A stretch of DNA of 64,000 nucleotides from CBDCUF01 sp965222525 (GTDB lineage: Bacteria; Pseudomonadota; Alphaproteobacteria; Rickettsiales; UBA8987), in assembly GCA_965222525.1 (NCBI GenBank), contig OZ244955.1, positions 682,001 through 746,000 on the forward strand, read 5' to 3'. This document shows, piece after piece, positions 52,608-61,392 of this stretch (within the stretch, counting starts at the first letter, position 1; each line of letters begins with the position of its first letter). The notes under the pieces were generated by a model. It saw only the letters and a list, made by a program, of their open reading frames with translations. It was not told the DNA's origin and made no database searches. The position numbers and the translations under genes are program-made.

Positions 52608-54631
52608 GCTGCCTCGCTCATAAGCTCCAATATTTCTTGCTGAAGGATTAACAACTCGCTTTCTATTTCTTCCAGTGGCCTCGGTGGGGTGTAAGTATAG
52701 AAATGCCGTGTGAACGGGATTTCATAGCCGCGCACGGTCTTGCTCTCATCAATCCAGGCATCCGGAACATGTGGCAATACTTCACGATCGAAATACTCCC
52801 GTATATCCTCTTTTAACGGCACGTTTTCATTATCTCGTAACTTTGGGTCGGCTTTCGGCCTGTCCTTGTTATCCCTAACAATTGCCGCATTCTCATCACG
52901 CTGGCCTAGCCCTTCCGTTAAAATCTTCAATAATTTGGCATCCAGCCTTAACCCCCCAAATATCTGCTTAATATCCTCTGTAAACAAAGCCGCATCCATC
53001 CAGTGTTTCCCTGTGTGAGCCTTGAGAATCTCAATAATACGGCCTTGCAGTTTCTTGCCTTCCGCAATCTCTTTCTCACCAGTCTTGCCTTTTTTCCTGG
53101 AGACTGCCAGCTTTTCAAAACCACTCCCCCCCTGTAACGCCGCAATAGAATCCTCTGTTATATCAAAGCGCAACCGCAAAGGACGCTCAACAGTAATCCT
53201 TTCATAGCCAAAATCATCATTGTCAAAAATCCTGACCAGTCCGTTTTGTTCAAACTCCCCATATATACGGGTAATCTCATCAATCTGTTTATCGGTAATC
53301 AGGTTACGTTTACTGCCAAGGCTTTTACGCATCTTTTCTGAAAAACCCACCGCATTAACTAGCTGCACCTTACCTTTACGCTTTTGCTCCTTGCGGTTAG
53401 TTAGAACCCATATATAGGTTGCAATTCCCGTATTATAAAACAGGTCATTCGGCAGGGCAATCACCGCCTCCAACCAGTCATTCTCTATAATCCATTTCCG
53501 TATATCTGATTCGCCACTACCTGCACTACCCGTAAATAATGGCGAACCATTAAAGACAATCGCTATACGGCTGCCACCTTCATATTCTCCGCTGTCATTC
53601 TTTCTGGCGGGAATCATCTTTGCAATCATGGTTTGCAGGAATAACAACGAACCATCATTGATACGTGGCAAGCCAGCACCAAACCGCCCGTTATAGCCCC
53701 GCAACTGGTTTTCCTGCTTTACTTCCTTTTCCTGCTTCTTCCACTCGACACCAAATGGAGGGTTGCATAGCATATAATCAAACTTTTCATCGCTCAGGCC
53801 ATCATTGCGCAACGTATCGCCAAAAATAATATGATCGGTGTTCTGTCCCTTGATAATCATGTCAGAGGTGCAGATTGCCGATGACTCAGGGTTGATTTCC
53901 TGTCCGAATAATACGGTTTTAATACTGGTGTTGAGGCTGTGCAGGAATTTTTCCGATTCGGACAACATACCGCCCGTACCACATGCAGGGTCATATATTT
54001 TAAATATCTTGCTATCATCGGTAAGTAATTGGTTCTCACGCTCACTGTTAAAAATTATATTTACCATCAGGTCTATTACTTCACGTGGGGTAAAATGCTC
54101 CCCCGCCGTTTCATTCGACAGCTCTGCAAAGCGGCGTATAAGCTCTTCAAATGCGTAGCCCATCTCATTATTGGCCACACGGTTCGGGTGCAGGTCTATG
54201 TTTACAAATCTTTGGGCAATCAAATAAAGCAAGTCAGCACTATCAAGTCTGGCAATCTGCTTTTCAATTTCAAAATGTCCCATAATGTTACGTACATTAT
54301 CGCTATAACCTTCAATATATTTATTCAGGTTCTGCTTTATCTGGTTGGGATCATCCAAAAGAGATTTAAACGTAAAACGGGAAATATTGTAAAAGCCTTC
54401 TTTTGAAATAGAGCGGATTACAGGTTCCGGAACATCGCCAGTAAAACGCTGCTTCTGCTCTTCATAGACTTTATCAAATTCGGATTTCTTCGGCTCTATG
54501 ATACAGTCTAGCCGACGTAATACGGTAAATGGAAGTATGATTTTACCGTATTCTGATTGCTTGAAATCACCTCTTAATAAATCGGCGATGCTCCATATAA
54601 AACCAGCAAGCTCCTTAACGTTCTCAACCAT
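52604..54631 (-). CDS. hsdM: type I DNA methyltransferase, M subunit
   Basis: A 675-residue N6-adenine methyltransferase. An N-terminal HsdM_N domain (to about 140) is followed by the catalytic domain: TAGEHFTPREVIDLMV, SAM-binding DPACGTGG (214-221) and the catalytic NPPF (290-293). The C-terminal 200 residues include a Lys-rich stretch and the RPLRLRFDI segment of this subgroup. It is the first gene of hsdM-hsdS-hsdR. The gene is complete. Confidence 0.95.
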   Translation of the reverse strand: MVENVKELAGFIWSIADLLRGDFKQSEYGKIILPFTVLRRLDCIIEPKKSEFDKVYEEQKQRFTGDVPEPVIRSISKEGFYNISRFTFKSLLDDPNQIKQNLNKYIEGYSDNVRNIMGHFEIEKQIARLDSADLLYLIAQRFVNIDLHPNRVANNEMGYAFEELIRRFAELSNETAGEHFTPREVIDLMVNIIFNSERENQLLTDDSKIFKIYDPACGTGGMLSESEKFLHSLNTSIKTVLFGQEINPESSAICTSDMIIKGQNTDHIIFGDTLRNDGLSDEKFDYMLCNPPFGVEWKKQEKEVKQENQLRGYNGRFGAGLPRINDGSLLFLQTMIAKMIPARKNDSGEYEGGSRIAIVFNGSPLFTGSAGSGESDIRKWIIENDWLEAVIALPNDLFYNTGIATYIWVLTNRKEQKRKGKVQLVNAVGFSEKMRKSLGSKRNLITDKQIDEITRIYGEFEQNGLVRIFDNDDFGYERITVERPLRLRFDITEDSIAALQGGSGFEKLAVSRKKGKTGEKEIAEGKKLQGRIIEILKAHTGKHWMDAALFTEDIKQIFGGLRLDAKLLKILTEGLGQRDENAAIVRDNKDRPKADPKLRDNENVPLKEDIREYFDREVLPHVPDAWIDESKTVRGYEIPFTRHFYTYTPPRPLEEIESELLILQQEILELMSEAA

Positions 54632-54753
54632 TTACTGCCTCCAGATTTTATTGGAAAAAGCGAATTTTTCCAATCAGAAACGGACAGTTGCCGATATTAA
54701 CTGGTTTGATTGAGAAGTAAATTTTAATCTTCTGAATTGTTCGGTTTAGCCTA

Positions 54754-55839
54754 TCATATTTTTTCAGCCCCTTCCATTTTATCCAGCCGTGCCATAATTA
54801 CTTCCAAGGGATCTGCTTTTCCGTTAATTCCAATCCCTTTGATAATATCGCCCTGCCGATGGGTATCCACATAACCATAGCTTATAAAAGTGGTAAGCGG
54901 GCTTTCATGCCCAAGGTTTTGACTCCATGCCTTAAATTCTTCCGGTGTTGTACAAACCTTCTCGCCAAGACTAACTATGGTTCTCCGAAATGTATGAGGA
55001 GAGTGGTAAGGTATGCCAGCCCTTTTAAATGCCTCTTTAAAAATCTCTCTTATCTGGCTTGAGCTGGTCCAGTGAATTGGCTCGACCCCTCCGGATACAA
55101 ACCCTCTTGCCCCATCCTGTACAAGTGCAGTTCGTGGAAAAACGGGGTCTTCACCACCAAACAGTTTTTCTTCCTTCAGGAACTTAATCCAGTCAATAAA
55201 TATCTGTCTGATATCATCACCAACGGGAAAGAAAAATGTATCAATGTTTTTGCGAAACTTGGTCTTTACCTCACGCGGGTTTTGCTTAACCACTTCATGG
55301 TAAAGATCGATATGTTTTAGCTTCAGGGAGGCAATAGCACCATCACGCACACCTGTCAAAATAGTAAATGCAAGTAGTGCACGGTTACGACGCTCAATTT
55401 CATTACTATCTGGCATAGCAGATAGTACAGCCCGTATCTGTTCTATGGTCGGATAGGGTTTAAAACCAGTGGATTTTGCTGCCCTGGTTTCATTCTCCGA
55501 CAAGCTGAGATATTCAATATGCAAGATATTTATCTTACGTTTATATCCACTTTGATAAGACATCCACTTAAAGAATTCCTTGAGACTATTAATCGTACTA
55601 TTCATAGTTGATAGGCTTAAAGCTTCTCCTGACTTCTGTGCCTTGGTTCCAGCAAGATGTTTCTTAAAACGAATAGCTGTTTGTTTGCTGAGTCCAAAGT
55701 CCTCGTATTTTGTAAAATCTTCCCAACGCAAAATAGCTTTACGTACATTATCAATGGTAGAATCACTTTGTTTTTTTGCCTCCTTTAAAAATTCAAAATA
55801 TTGTTTTTTGATACGTTCGTTTTTAGGGTTAATTTTCAT
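54754..55839 (-). CDS. tyrosine recombinase / site-specific integrase
   Basis: A 361-residue recombinase. The N-terminal SAM-like core-binding domain (to about 125) precedes the catalytic domain with TILTGVRDGAIASLKLKHID (Arg I), HTFRRTIVSLGE (His-x-x-Arg) and LGHESPLTTFISYGYVD (catalytic Tyr). An AGGAG ribosome-binding site stands upstream. It is the third gene of an operon with the AlpA-like and HTH/zinc-ribbon genes, a trio I recognise from genomic islands of Proteobacteria. Its target site is unknown. Confidence 0.9.
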   Translation of the reverse strand: MKINPKNERIKKQYFEFLKEAKKQSDSTIDNVRKAILRWEDFTKYEDFGLSKQTAIRFKKHLAGTKAQKSGEALSLSTMNSTINSLKEFFKWMSYQSGYKRKINILHIEYLSLSENETRAAKSTGFKPYPTIEQIRAVLSAMPDSNEIERRNRALLAFTILTGVRDGAIASLKLKHIDLYHEVVKQNPREVKTKFRKNIDTFFFPVGDDIRQIFIDWIKFLKEEKLFGGEDPVFPRTALVQDGARGFVSGGVEPIHWTSSSQIREIFKEAFKRAGIPYHSPHTFRRTIVSLGEKVCTTPEEFKAWSQNLGHESPLTTFISYGYVDTHRQGDIIKGIGINGKADPLEVIMARLDKMEGAEKI

Positions 55840-55843
55840 TGTC

Positions 55844-56326
55844 TTAATCTCCTATGTTGTTGTTATGGTTAGTGGTGGTATCGGCAGACTCTGCTAGGTG
55901 TGAGTCACACGCCAATTCTAGTTTGAATGATGCTTCTATTTCTTTCAGATTTTTTAGGTTTATCGTCTTGTTCATTTTCGAGTTACAAACAGTGCATCGC
56001 CCCACAAGATTTGGCTTACGCCCTTTGGATGTTTGCAGTAATACCTTACCTTTGAACGGTCTTCTTGGCTGTTGACACTTAAAGCATGGCATTTCATCAA
56101 CTCTGCACTGCCACTTTCGGTCATCCTGCCGCTTCTTTAAGAATGCCCGTAAAGTGCTACCATGAAAAATATATGGTGATTTGTCATCCACAGCTTCTAA
56201 GCCTTCTTTCATCCACGCATAAACTGTCCCCTTGGAAACACCTAGTTTCTCGGTAATATCCGTAACATAATAAGGGAAATTACCCTTAATTTTATTAACA
56301 TCGAAGGTTTTGCTATATTTTTTCAT
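55844..56326 (-). CDS. HTH and zinc-ribbon protein associated with island recombinase
   Basis: A 160-residue protein. Residues about 15-45 form a helix-turn-helix (YYVTDITEKLGVSKGTVYAWMKEGL) followed by SPYIFHGSTLRAFLKKRQ, and CFKCQQPRRP / GRCTVCNSKM (about 80-120) give a four-cysteine zinc ribbon. The start at 56326 overlaps the end of the AlpA-like gene and is 14 codons inside the longest frame. It lies 4 bp before the recombinase gene and likely acts as its accessory factor or regulator. Confidence 0.75.
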   Translation of the reverse strand: MKKYSKTFDVNKIKGNFPYYVTDITEKLGVSKGTVYAWMKEGLEAVDDKSPYIFHGSTLRAFLKKRQDDRKWQCRVDEMPCFKCQQPRRPFKGKVLLQTSKGRKPNLVGRCTVCNSKMNKTINLKNLKEIEASFKLELACDSHLAESADTTTNHNNNIGD

Positions 56327-56522
56327 TACTTCCACCCATGGTATCAATAAGTTTACGTATATCCTCAACCCGCCAGGCAGAAATTTTCCTGCCCAGTTTT
56401 ATTGGCTGTGGAAAGCGGCCAGTTTTAACGCCTAACCACCATGTGCTTTTGCTTACAGGGATAACTTTAAGGATAGTTGGAAGTCTGACAAAGCCAGTTT
56501 CTGGTAAAATGATTTTATCCAT
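56313..56522 (-). CDS. AlpA family excisionase-like regulator
   Basis: A 69-residue MerR-like winged-helix protein: GFVRLPTILKVIPVSKSTWW, LGVKTGRFPQPIKLGRKISA and WRVEDIRKLI are the AlpA/phage_AlpA signature. Members of this family activate or assist integrase action in P4-like elements. It heads the operon with the HTH/zinc-ribbon and recombinase genes. Confidence 0.88.
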   Translation of the reverse strand: MDKIILPETGFVRLPTILKVIPVSKSTWWLGVKTGRFPQPIKLGRKISAWRVEDIRKLIDTMGGSNEKI

Positions 56523-56859
56523 TTAAAACTCCATAGTTGAGTGAACAAGTATGGAATAATTTTATATGATATTATTGATGTAATATAGATATGTACGTTA
56601 AGAAAACCTATACGCCGCATAAAATAATTATGGTATATCAATATGTTGTCCAAGGTTTATTTTTTAGAGGAAGGTGTTTTATACAAAGCTAAAAAATAAT
56701 CCCCCTAACCCTTGGATACGTTTACGTAAAGGTAGGGCAGGTTTGGCTTTGTTGCATAAGAAAAGTTAAACGGCTGGGGTCTTATGCAAATCACTGCCTT
56801 TCGATTTCTTTTTGTATTTCAATAGGTTGCCCTCCCACAAAACAAGGCCGTAGGTTTGG
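56523..56859. other. gene-free region with possible IS end
   Basis: A 337-bp AT-rich stretch. GGCTTTGTTGCATAAG (56745-56760) resembles the terminal inverted repeats of IS5-family insertion sequences, and TGCATAAG / CTTATGCA (56753-56760, 56781-56788) form a short inverted repeat. No second IS end or transposase was found. Promoters for the AlpA operon should be here. Confidence 0.4.
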
Positions 56860-57486
56860 CTAGAATGGTATCTCCCCTTCAAATTCAAAAAACTCTTCAC
56901 CAGTATCTAAATTTCCTGATGGAGTTTTTGGAGCGCCCCCCTTGGTGTTCCAATTGGCAACCTTGGCTATTTCTTCAATTGCTTGAGGTGACAAACCAAA
57001 CTTTGTAGAATTGGACTCTAGCCATGATTGGAGAGCTTGTTTTGGACTTTTATTTCTTAACAAAACTTTGTTTTGTGTCACTTCTTCCCATGCTTTTATT
57101 GCAGCAGCAAGTTTTGGTGCATACTGAGGGTGATTCTGGTCTAAATAAGGTAAGTGGTGTTTTCTATTGTGAAAGAAAAAGCCTGTGGTAATTCCTCGTG
57201 ATTCCAGCCAACGTTTAATTTCATCATTATGAATATATATACTGCACCACTCCACTTGTGAAAACACGCTATCTAAATACTCTCCTCCAGAGTATATCTT
57301 TATTTGACCGGAGTAGGCAGCTGTTTGTAAAGAAGCTTTTACGGCTTCATATCCCTTTGGCCTTTCATGTATATCCCACTGCTCAACATACTCCTGTGTA
57401 CTGGAAGGGTCTTCCCCAACTATTAAAAGTGCTGCCTGAATAATATTAAAGGAATCACAAAGCCGCCAGTAATCCAAGCTTTCCAT
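56860..57486 (-). CDS. island-associated protein of unknown function, downstream of integrase
   Basis: A 208-residue protein beginning MESLDYWRLCDSFNIIQAAL. Proteins with this start (YWRLCDxxxIIQAALLIVGEDP) are often found beside P4-type integrases in genomic islands, but I know of no function. GYEAVKASLQTAAYSG and VEWCSIYIHNDEIKRWLESRG are further recognisable pieces. The ATG overlaps the integrase stop (TAATG), so the genes are coupled. Confidence 0.65.
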   Translation of the reverse strand: MESLDYWRLCDSFNIIQAALLIVGEDPSSTQEYVEQWDIHERPKGYEAVKASLQTAAYSGQIKIYSGGEYLDSVFSQVEWCSIYIHNDEIKRWLESRGITTGFFFHNRKHHLPYLDQNHPQYAPKLAAAIKAWEEVTQNKVLLRNKSPKQALQSWLESNSTKFGLSPQAIEEIAKVANWNTKGGAPKTPSGNLDTGEEFFEFEGEIPF

Positions 57487-58715
57487 TATCCTGCCCTTCC
57501 AAACTTGCCTTCAATGACATTGCCGCCGCCAGATAAAGCACGGTCGAGATAATCAGCCCACCACTGCATCATTTTATGGCGTTCCGGCAGATGCCTGGCA
57601 AAATTATAATTTGCCTTGACCTTGTTACGTTCGGCGTGGGACAGTTGCAGTTCAATAACGTCTGAATTGAACCCATGCTCGTGCAGGATGGTTGAAGCGG
57701 TCGCCCTGAACCCATGTACGGTTGCACGGCCTCTATATCCCATACGGTATAGGGCATACAGAACCGTGTTCTCACTTATTGGCAATACTGGCTTGTTACG
57801 GTTCGGGAAAATTAGTGCCCTGTGGCCTGTTATCGGCGTCAATTCTTCCAGAATAGCCAAAGCCTGTTTTGACAGCGGAACAATATGCTCTTCCTTCATC
57901 TTCATGCGTTCTGCCGGAATACGCCACTCTTTTTTATCAAGGTCTATCTCTTCCCAACACGCCCCCCTTAATTCACCTGTGCGAACAAAGGTGGTAACAA
58001 GGAGCTTTAAAGCCAGCCTGGTTTGTATGTCACCGTCATATTCTCCGTCATATTTTTTCAGTTTTTGCAAGAATTCAGGCAATTCCTTTTCCTGCAACCT
58101 GTTAAAATGCTTTTTCTTACGAGACTGTAATGCCCCTTTCAGATCGGCAGAAATATCCCTTGTTGCCCTGCCTGTTGCAATTGCATAGCGAAAAATCTGG
58201 CCACTGGTTTGCATAACTCTATGCGCTATATCCAGCGCCCCGCGTTTTTCCACTTCCCTTACCGCTGCCAGTAATTCCGGAGCAGTTATCTCATCTATTG
58301 GCCTGAATCCAACCGCCGGAAATATATCTGCTTCCAGGCGTTTTAGAACGTAGGAAGCGTGACGCTCTGTCCAGTTTGATTTTTTATTCTCATGCCATTC
58401 ACGGGCAATATTTTCAAAAGAATTTTCGGTATTTATATGCTTTGTAAGCTTTTCGATTTTCTTCTGTTGGGAGGGGTCAATTCCTTCTGATATTTGTTTG
58501 CGGGTGTAATCACGCTTATCACGCGCCTCCTTGAGGGTAATTTCCGGATAAATACCAAGCGCCAGCGTATTTTCCTTGCCTGCGAAACGATATCGGAAAC
58601 GCCAGTATTTACTACCGTTAGGATGCACCAATAAATGCAGGCCTTTGCCGTCTGGCAGTTTATACTGCTTTTTCTGCGCCTTGGCGTTACGTACTATTAT
58701 ATCTGTAAGAGGCAT
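57486..58715 (-). CDS. P4-type tyrosine integrase of the genomic island
   Basis: A 409-residue integrase with an N-terminal DUF4102 arm-binding domain (MPLTDIIVRNAKAQKKQYKL, PDGKGLHLLVHPNGSKYWRF), a core-binding domain (about 100-200) and a catalytic domain: FVRTGELRGACWEEI (Arg I), HGFRATASTILHE (His-x-x-Arg), LSHAERNKVKANYNF (Tyr). It lies 170 bp from the 3' end of tRNA-Ser, the usual position for P4-family integrases that target tRNA genes. All catalytic residues are present, so the island may still be mobile. Confidence 0.93.
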   Translation of the reverse strand: MPLTDIIVRNAKAQKKQYKLPDGKGLHLLVHPNGSKYWRFRYRFAGKENTLALGIYPEITLKEARDKRDYTRKQISEGIDPSQQKKIEKLTKHINTENSFENIAREWHENKKSNWTERHASYVLKRLEADIFPAVGFRPIDEITAPELLAAVREVEKRGALDIAHRVMQTSGQIFRYAIATGRATRDISADLKGALQSRKKKHFNRLQEKELPEFLQKLKKYDGEYDGDIQTRLALKLLVTTFVRTGELRGACWEEIDLDKKEWRIPAERMKMKEEHIVPLSKQALAILEELTPITGHRALIFPNRNKPVLPISENTVLYALYRMGYRGRATVHGFRATASTILHEHGFNSDVIELQLSHAERNKVKANYNFARHLPERHKMMQWWADYLDRALSGGGNVIEGKFGRAG

Positions 58716-58748
58716 AATTGTGCGGGTACATTTTGCAGCGACGAAACT

Positions 58749-58771
58749 TTATACCCGTATTTATACCCGCA
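58749..58771. other. candidate integrase arm-type sites
   Basis: TTATACCCGTA (58749-58759) and TTATACCCGCA (58761-58771) are direct near-repeats between the integrase and tRNA-Ser; an inverted TGCGGGTA lies at 58721-58728. The second is identical to 48098-48108. Confidence 0.5.
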
Positions 58772-58884
58772 AATAATATAGGATGTCAACGGACAATATA
58801 ATACATGGTCGGATAAAAACCCAAGGAACTCTCTTGCTTTGCCTAGAAGTTTAAGATTTCGTCGGACGCTATCGGATATAAGGC

Positions 58885-58974
58885 TGGCGGAGGGAGAGGG
58901 ATTCGAACCCTCGATAGAGTTACCCCTATACTTCCTTAGCAGGGAAGCGCCTTCAGCCACTCGGCCACCCCTCC
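58885..58974 (-). tRNA. tRNA-Ser (anticodon GCU)
   Basis: A 90-nt class II tRNA with encoded CCA. The acceptor stem GGAGGGG pairs with TCCCTCC, the discriminator is G, the D arm is TGGCCGAGTGGCTGAAGGCG, the anticodon loop CTGCTAA gives GCU, there is a long variable arm, and the T loop is GGTTCGAATCC. Its 3' end faces the P4-type integrase, making it the likely attachment site of the island to the left. Confidence 0.95.
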
Positions 58975-58990
58975 TTATACGGTAAAAATG

Positions 58991-59050
58991 GTGTTCAGTG
59001 TTCAGTGCACTGTGTACGGTCTTCCAATGAAAATACAGAATACTGAACAC
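58991..59050. repeat. word-like inverted repeat family H, copy 2
   Basis: GTGTTCAGTGTTCAGTGCAC and ATACTGAACACTAAG are variants of the word also seen at 8170-8244. It lies between tRNA-Ser and asd; the rest of 58975-59143 shows no gene. Confidence 0.6.
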
Positions 59051-59143
59051 TAAGTACCTTCACAAACTCCACAACTGGTACGGATTTATGCCCTTGCCTT
59101 ATCTACTCTCCCGTAAGTCGGAAAAGCCGAAACACAAACCTCT

Positions 59144-60166
59144 TCAAAAACCATGACTGGCAATCAATTCCTCGGCAATCTGCACTGTATTCAGGGCAGC
59201 GCCCTTGCGCAGATTATCGCTGACCACCCATATATTCAAGCCATTTTCCACTGTCGAATCCTTGCGGATACGGGAGATAAAAGTCTCACCGCGGCCTACT
59301 GACTCGGCAGGGGTAATATAACCGCCATCCTCACGGATATCCACCACAGAAACACCCGCTGCATTATCCAGCGCTTCCCGCGCCTCTTCCACATCGACCG
59401 GACGGGCGAATTCGATGTTAATCGCCTCGGCATGACCGACAAATACCGGCACCCGCACGCAAGTGGCAGTCAGCTTTATATCAGGATCGAGAATCTTGGC
59501 AGTTTCCTGCACCATTTTCCATTCTTCCTTGGTAGAGCCGTCATCCATGAAGATATCGATATGGGGGATGACATTAAAGGCTATGCGCTTGGTGAATTGT
59601 TCCGGCTCCGGCTCATCATGCACATACATAGCCTTGGTCTGGTCGTACAACTCGTCCATAGCCGCCTTTCCCGCACCGGAAACCGACTGGTATGTTGACA
59701 CTACCACCCGCTTTATCTGCGCCAGATCATGCAGTGGTTTTAGCGCCAATACCATCTGTATAGTGGAGCAATTGGGATTTGCTATAATATTGCGTTTTTT
59801 ATAACCGGCCAGCGCAGATGAATTCACCTCCGGAACCACCAGTGGTATATCATCGTCATAGCGAAAACAGGAAGTGTTGTCGATTACAACACATCCGGCT
59901 TCCGCTGCTCTCGGTGCATGGATTTTCGACACCGAAGCTCCCGGCGAGAACAATGCAATATCCACACCGCTGAAGTCAAACTTTTCAAGGTCCTGAGTCT
60001 TCAGGATTATCTCTTCCCCGAAACTGACCTCCCTGCCAGCCGACCTGCTCGATGCAACCGCATATATCTCTCCCACCGGAAAATTACGCTGGTCGAGTTC
60101 CTGCAACATCTGCCGTCCGACATTACCGGTTGCGCCTACTACTGCTATGTTATAATTATCTGACAT
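59144..60166 (-). CDS. asd: aspartate-semialdehyde dehydrogenase
   Basis: A 340-residue enzyme that reduces aspartyl phosphate to aspartate semialdehyde, the branch point to lysine/diaminopimelate, methionine and threonine. GATGNVGRQML (residues 11-21) binds NADP; the catalytic cysteine is C133 in ANPNCSTIQM; VSTYQSVSGAGKAAMDEL and HAEAINIEF are also conserved. Length is normal. A long hairpin repeat begins exactly at its start codon. Confidence 0.96.
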   Translation of the reverse strand: MSDNYNIAVVGATGNVGRQMLQELDQRNFPVGEIYAVASSRSAGREVSFGEEIILKTQDLEKFDFSGVDIALFSPGASVSKIHAPRAAEAGCVVIDNTSCFRYDDDIPLVVPEVNSSALAGYKKRNIIANPNCSTIQMVLALKPLHDLAQIKRVVVSTYQSVSGAGKAAMDELYDQTKAMYVHDEPEPEQFTKRIAFNVIPHIDIFMDDGSTKEEWKMVQETAKILDPDIKLTATCVRVPVFVGHAEAINIEFARPVDVEEAREALDNAAGVSVVDIREDGGYITPAESVGRGETFISRIRKDSTVENGLNIWVVSDNLRKGAALNTVQIAEELIASHGF

Positions 60167-60291
60167 ATAGTTAATTCTAATCGGTTATTACGTCGTTATC
60201 CTTCGGTCTCGTAAAATTCACGTACCAGAATGTACGCTAAAATTTTACTCGCCTCGGATGCCTAGTACTAACCTGATTAGAATTAACTATA
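60166..60291. repeat. long palindromic element F upstream of asd
   Basis: Outer arms TATAGTTAATTCTAATCGG and CTGATTAGAATTAACTATA are complementary over about 18 bp. Inside, TCGTAAAATT / AATTTTACTCG and a central GTACCAGAATGTAC continue the stem, so nearly the whole 126 bp folds back on itself. Its left end coincides with the asd ATG, so the hairpin forms the asd leader. Confidence 0.75.
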
Positions 60292-60353
60292 GGAATCTCC
60301 GAAAAGAGCACCATCTTATGAATTTATTACCCAAATGCAAGGATATATAAGCT

Positions 60354-60839
60354 ATGAGTATGCTTTTCATCATAATCCTGGTGGTTATGCTGCTGCTTTT
60401 TTATGATAAGGGAGCGGTGCTGCTGGTTCTGGTTGTCGGGGGTATAGGCATATACTGGCAGTTTTTTTACAGGAGCAGCTTTAACGCCGAGGAAAAACAG
60501 AACCTTATCGGGTTGCAGGAGGTAATATTGTCAGATGTTACGGCCAACAAGACATTCGGGGTATGGGAGGTGACCGGCAAGGCGCAGAATAATAACAGGC
60601 AATATGCGGTTGAGTATCTGGCGCTCTCAGCCCGCCTGTTTGATTGCGAAAGTGAAGTTTATAATGTGGAGAAGTGTAAGGAAGTTGAAAATGAAAGCAC
60701 TACGTTCTATATAGACATACTACCCGGACAGACTGTCAATTTTAAGACAAATATGGATTTCAGCCAGACCTTGAGGGCGGAACATAACAGGATATGGGAT
60801 TTCCGTGTGGTCGGTGTCGGCGGCAATTACGCGGATTAG
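60354..60839 (+). CDS. membrane-anchored protein of unknown function
   Basis: A 161-residue protein with two closely spaced N-terminal hydrophobic segments (residues 3-17 and 20-38, LFIIILVVMLLLF and AVLLVLVVGGIGIYW) and a soluble beta-rich domain. The sequence VTGKAQNNNRQYAVEYLALSARLFDCE and FYIDILPGQTVNFKTNMDF resembles FxLYD-like immunoglobulin-type domains of bacterial surface proteins, but the match is only by pattern. It likely faces the periplasm. Confidence 0.6.
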   Translation: MSMLFIIILVVMLLLFYDKGAVLLVLVVGGIGIYWQFFYRSSFNAEEKQNLIGLQEVILSDVTANKTFGVWEVTGKAQNNNRQYAVEYLALSARLFDCESEVYNVEKCKEVENESTTFYIDILPGQTVNFKTNMDFSQTLRAEHNRIWDFRVVGVGGNYAD

Positions 60840-60850
60840 ATGATGAGACT

Positions 60851-61004
60851 GTCACCCCGGATGGTATGTTTTCTCCAAAACTTGTTTTGGTTAGAAAACA
60901 CCATTCTCGGGGTTACTACAACAGCACGTAACTGTATAATAACCCCGAGAACGCTATTTTCTGACTGAATCAAAGATTCAGAGAAAATATGCGTCCGGGG
61001 TGAC
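60851..61004. repeat. palindromic repeat family B, copy 3
   Basis: It begins GTCACCCCGGATGGTATG and ends TGCGTCCGGGGTGAC, with internal hairpins TCCAAAACTTGTTTTGG and TGAATCAAAGATTCA. The centre (ACAACAGCACGTAACTG) differs from the other copies. It ends 5 bp before the ArsC-like ATG, so it forms that gene's leader. Confidence 0.85.
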
Positions 61005-61009
61005 AGTGT

Positions 61010-61366
61010 ATGACAAACAAACCAGAAATTACAATTTACGGAATAAAAAACTGCGATACCATTAAGAAAACTCTTAAATGGCTGGAGGATAATGGTGTTA
61101 GTTATAAATTCCATGATTACCGCAAGGATGGTATTGATGAAAAGCAATTACGTCTCTGGGAAGAGGAGTTGGGCTGGGATAATATGCTAAACCGCAGGGG
61201 CACAACCTGGCGTAAATTACCCGATGATGTGAAGGATAGTATCAATAAAGAATCCGCAATTGGTATAATGCTGGAAAATCCGGCGATAATAAAGCGCCCT
61301 CTAACAGACCTTGGTACTGAAAGAAAAATCGGCTTTAATGCGTTAGTAAAGGAATCAGGAATATAG
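61010..61366 (+). CDS. ArsC/Spx-like thioredoxin-fold protein (YffB type)
   Basis: A 118-residue protein of the ArsC-like family. ITIYGIKNCDTIKKTLKWL has a single active-site cysteine (C15) in the NCDTxKK motif of the YffB/Spx subgroup rather than the CxxC or arsenate-reductase pattern. FHDYRKDGID, NRRGTTWRKL, MLENPAIIKRPL complete the fold. True arsenate reduction is doubtful; YffB-like proteins may be glutathione-dependent. Confidence 0.88.
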   Translation: MTNKPEITIYGIKNCDTIKKTLKWLEDNGVSYKFHDYRKDGIDEKQLRLWEEELGWDNMLNRRGTTWRKLPDDVKDSINKESAIGIMLENPAIIKRPLTDLGTERKIGFNALVKESGI

Positions 61367-61392
61367 GAATTTAAGAATGCAGGAAATGGTAT

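Noticed and set aside
51147..55839. Phase-variable hsdS inversion by the neighbouring recombinase
   Set aside because: Only one hsdS is present; there is no silent second copy and no inverted repeat flanking the recognition domains. The internal repeats are the ordinary direct ones of HsdS.
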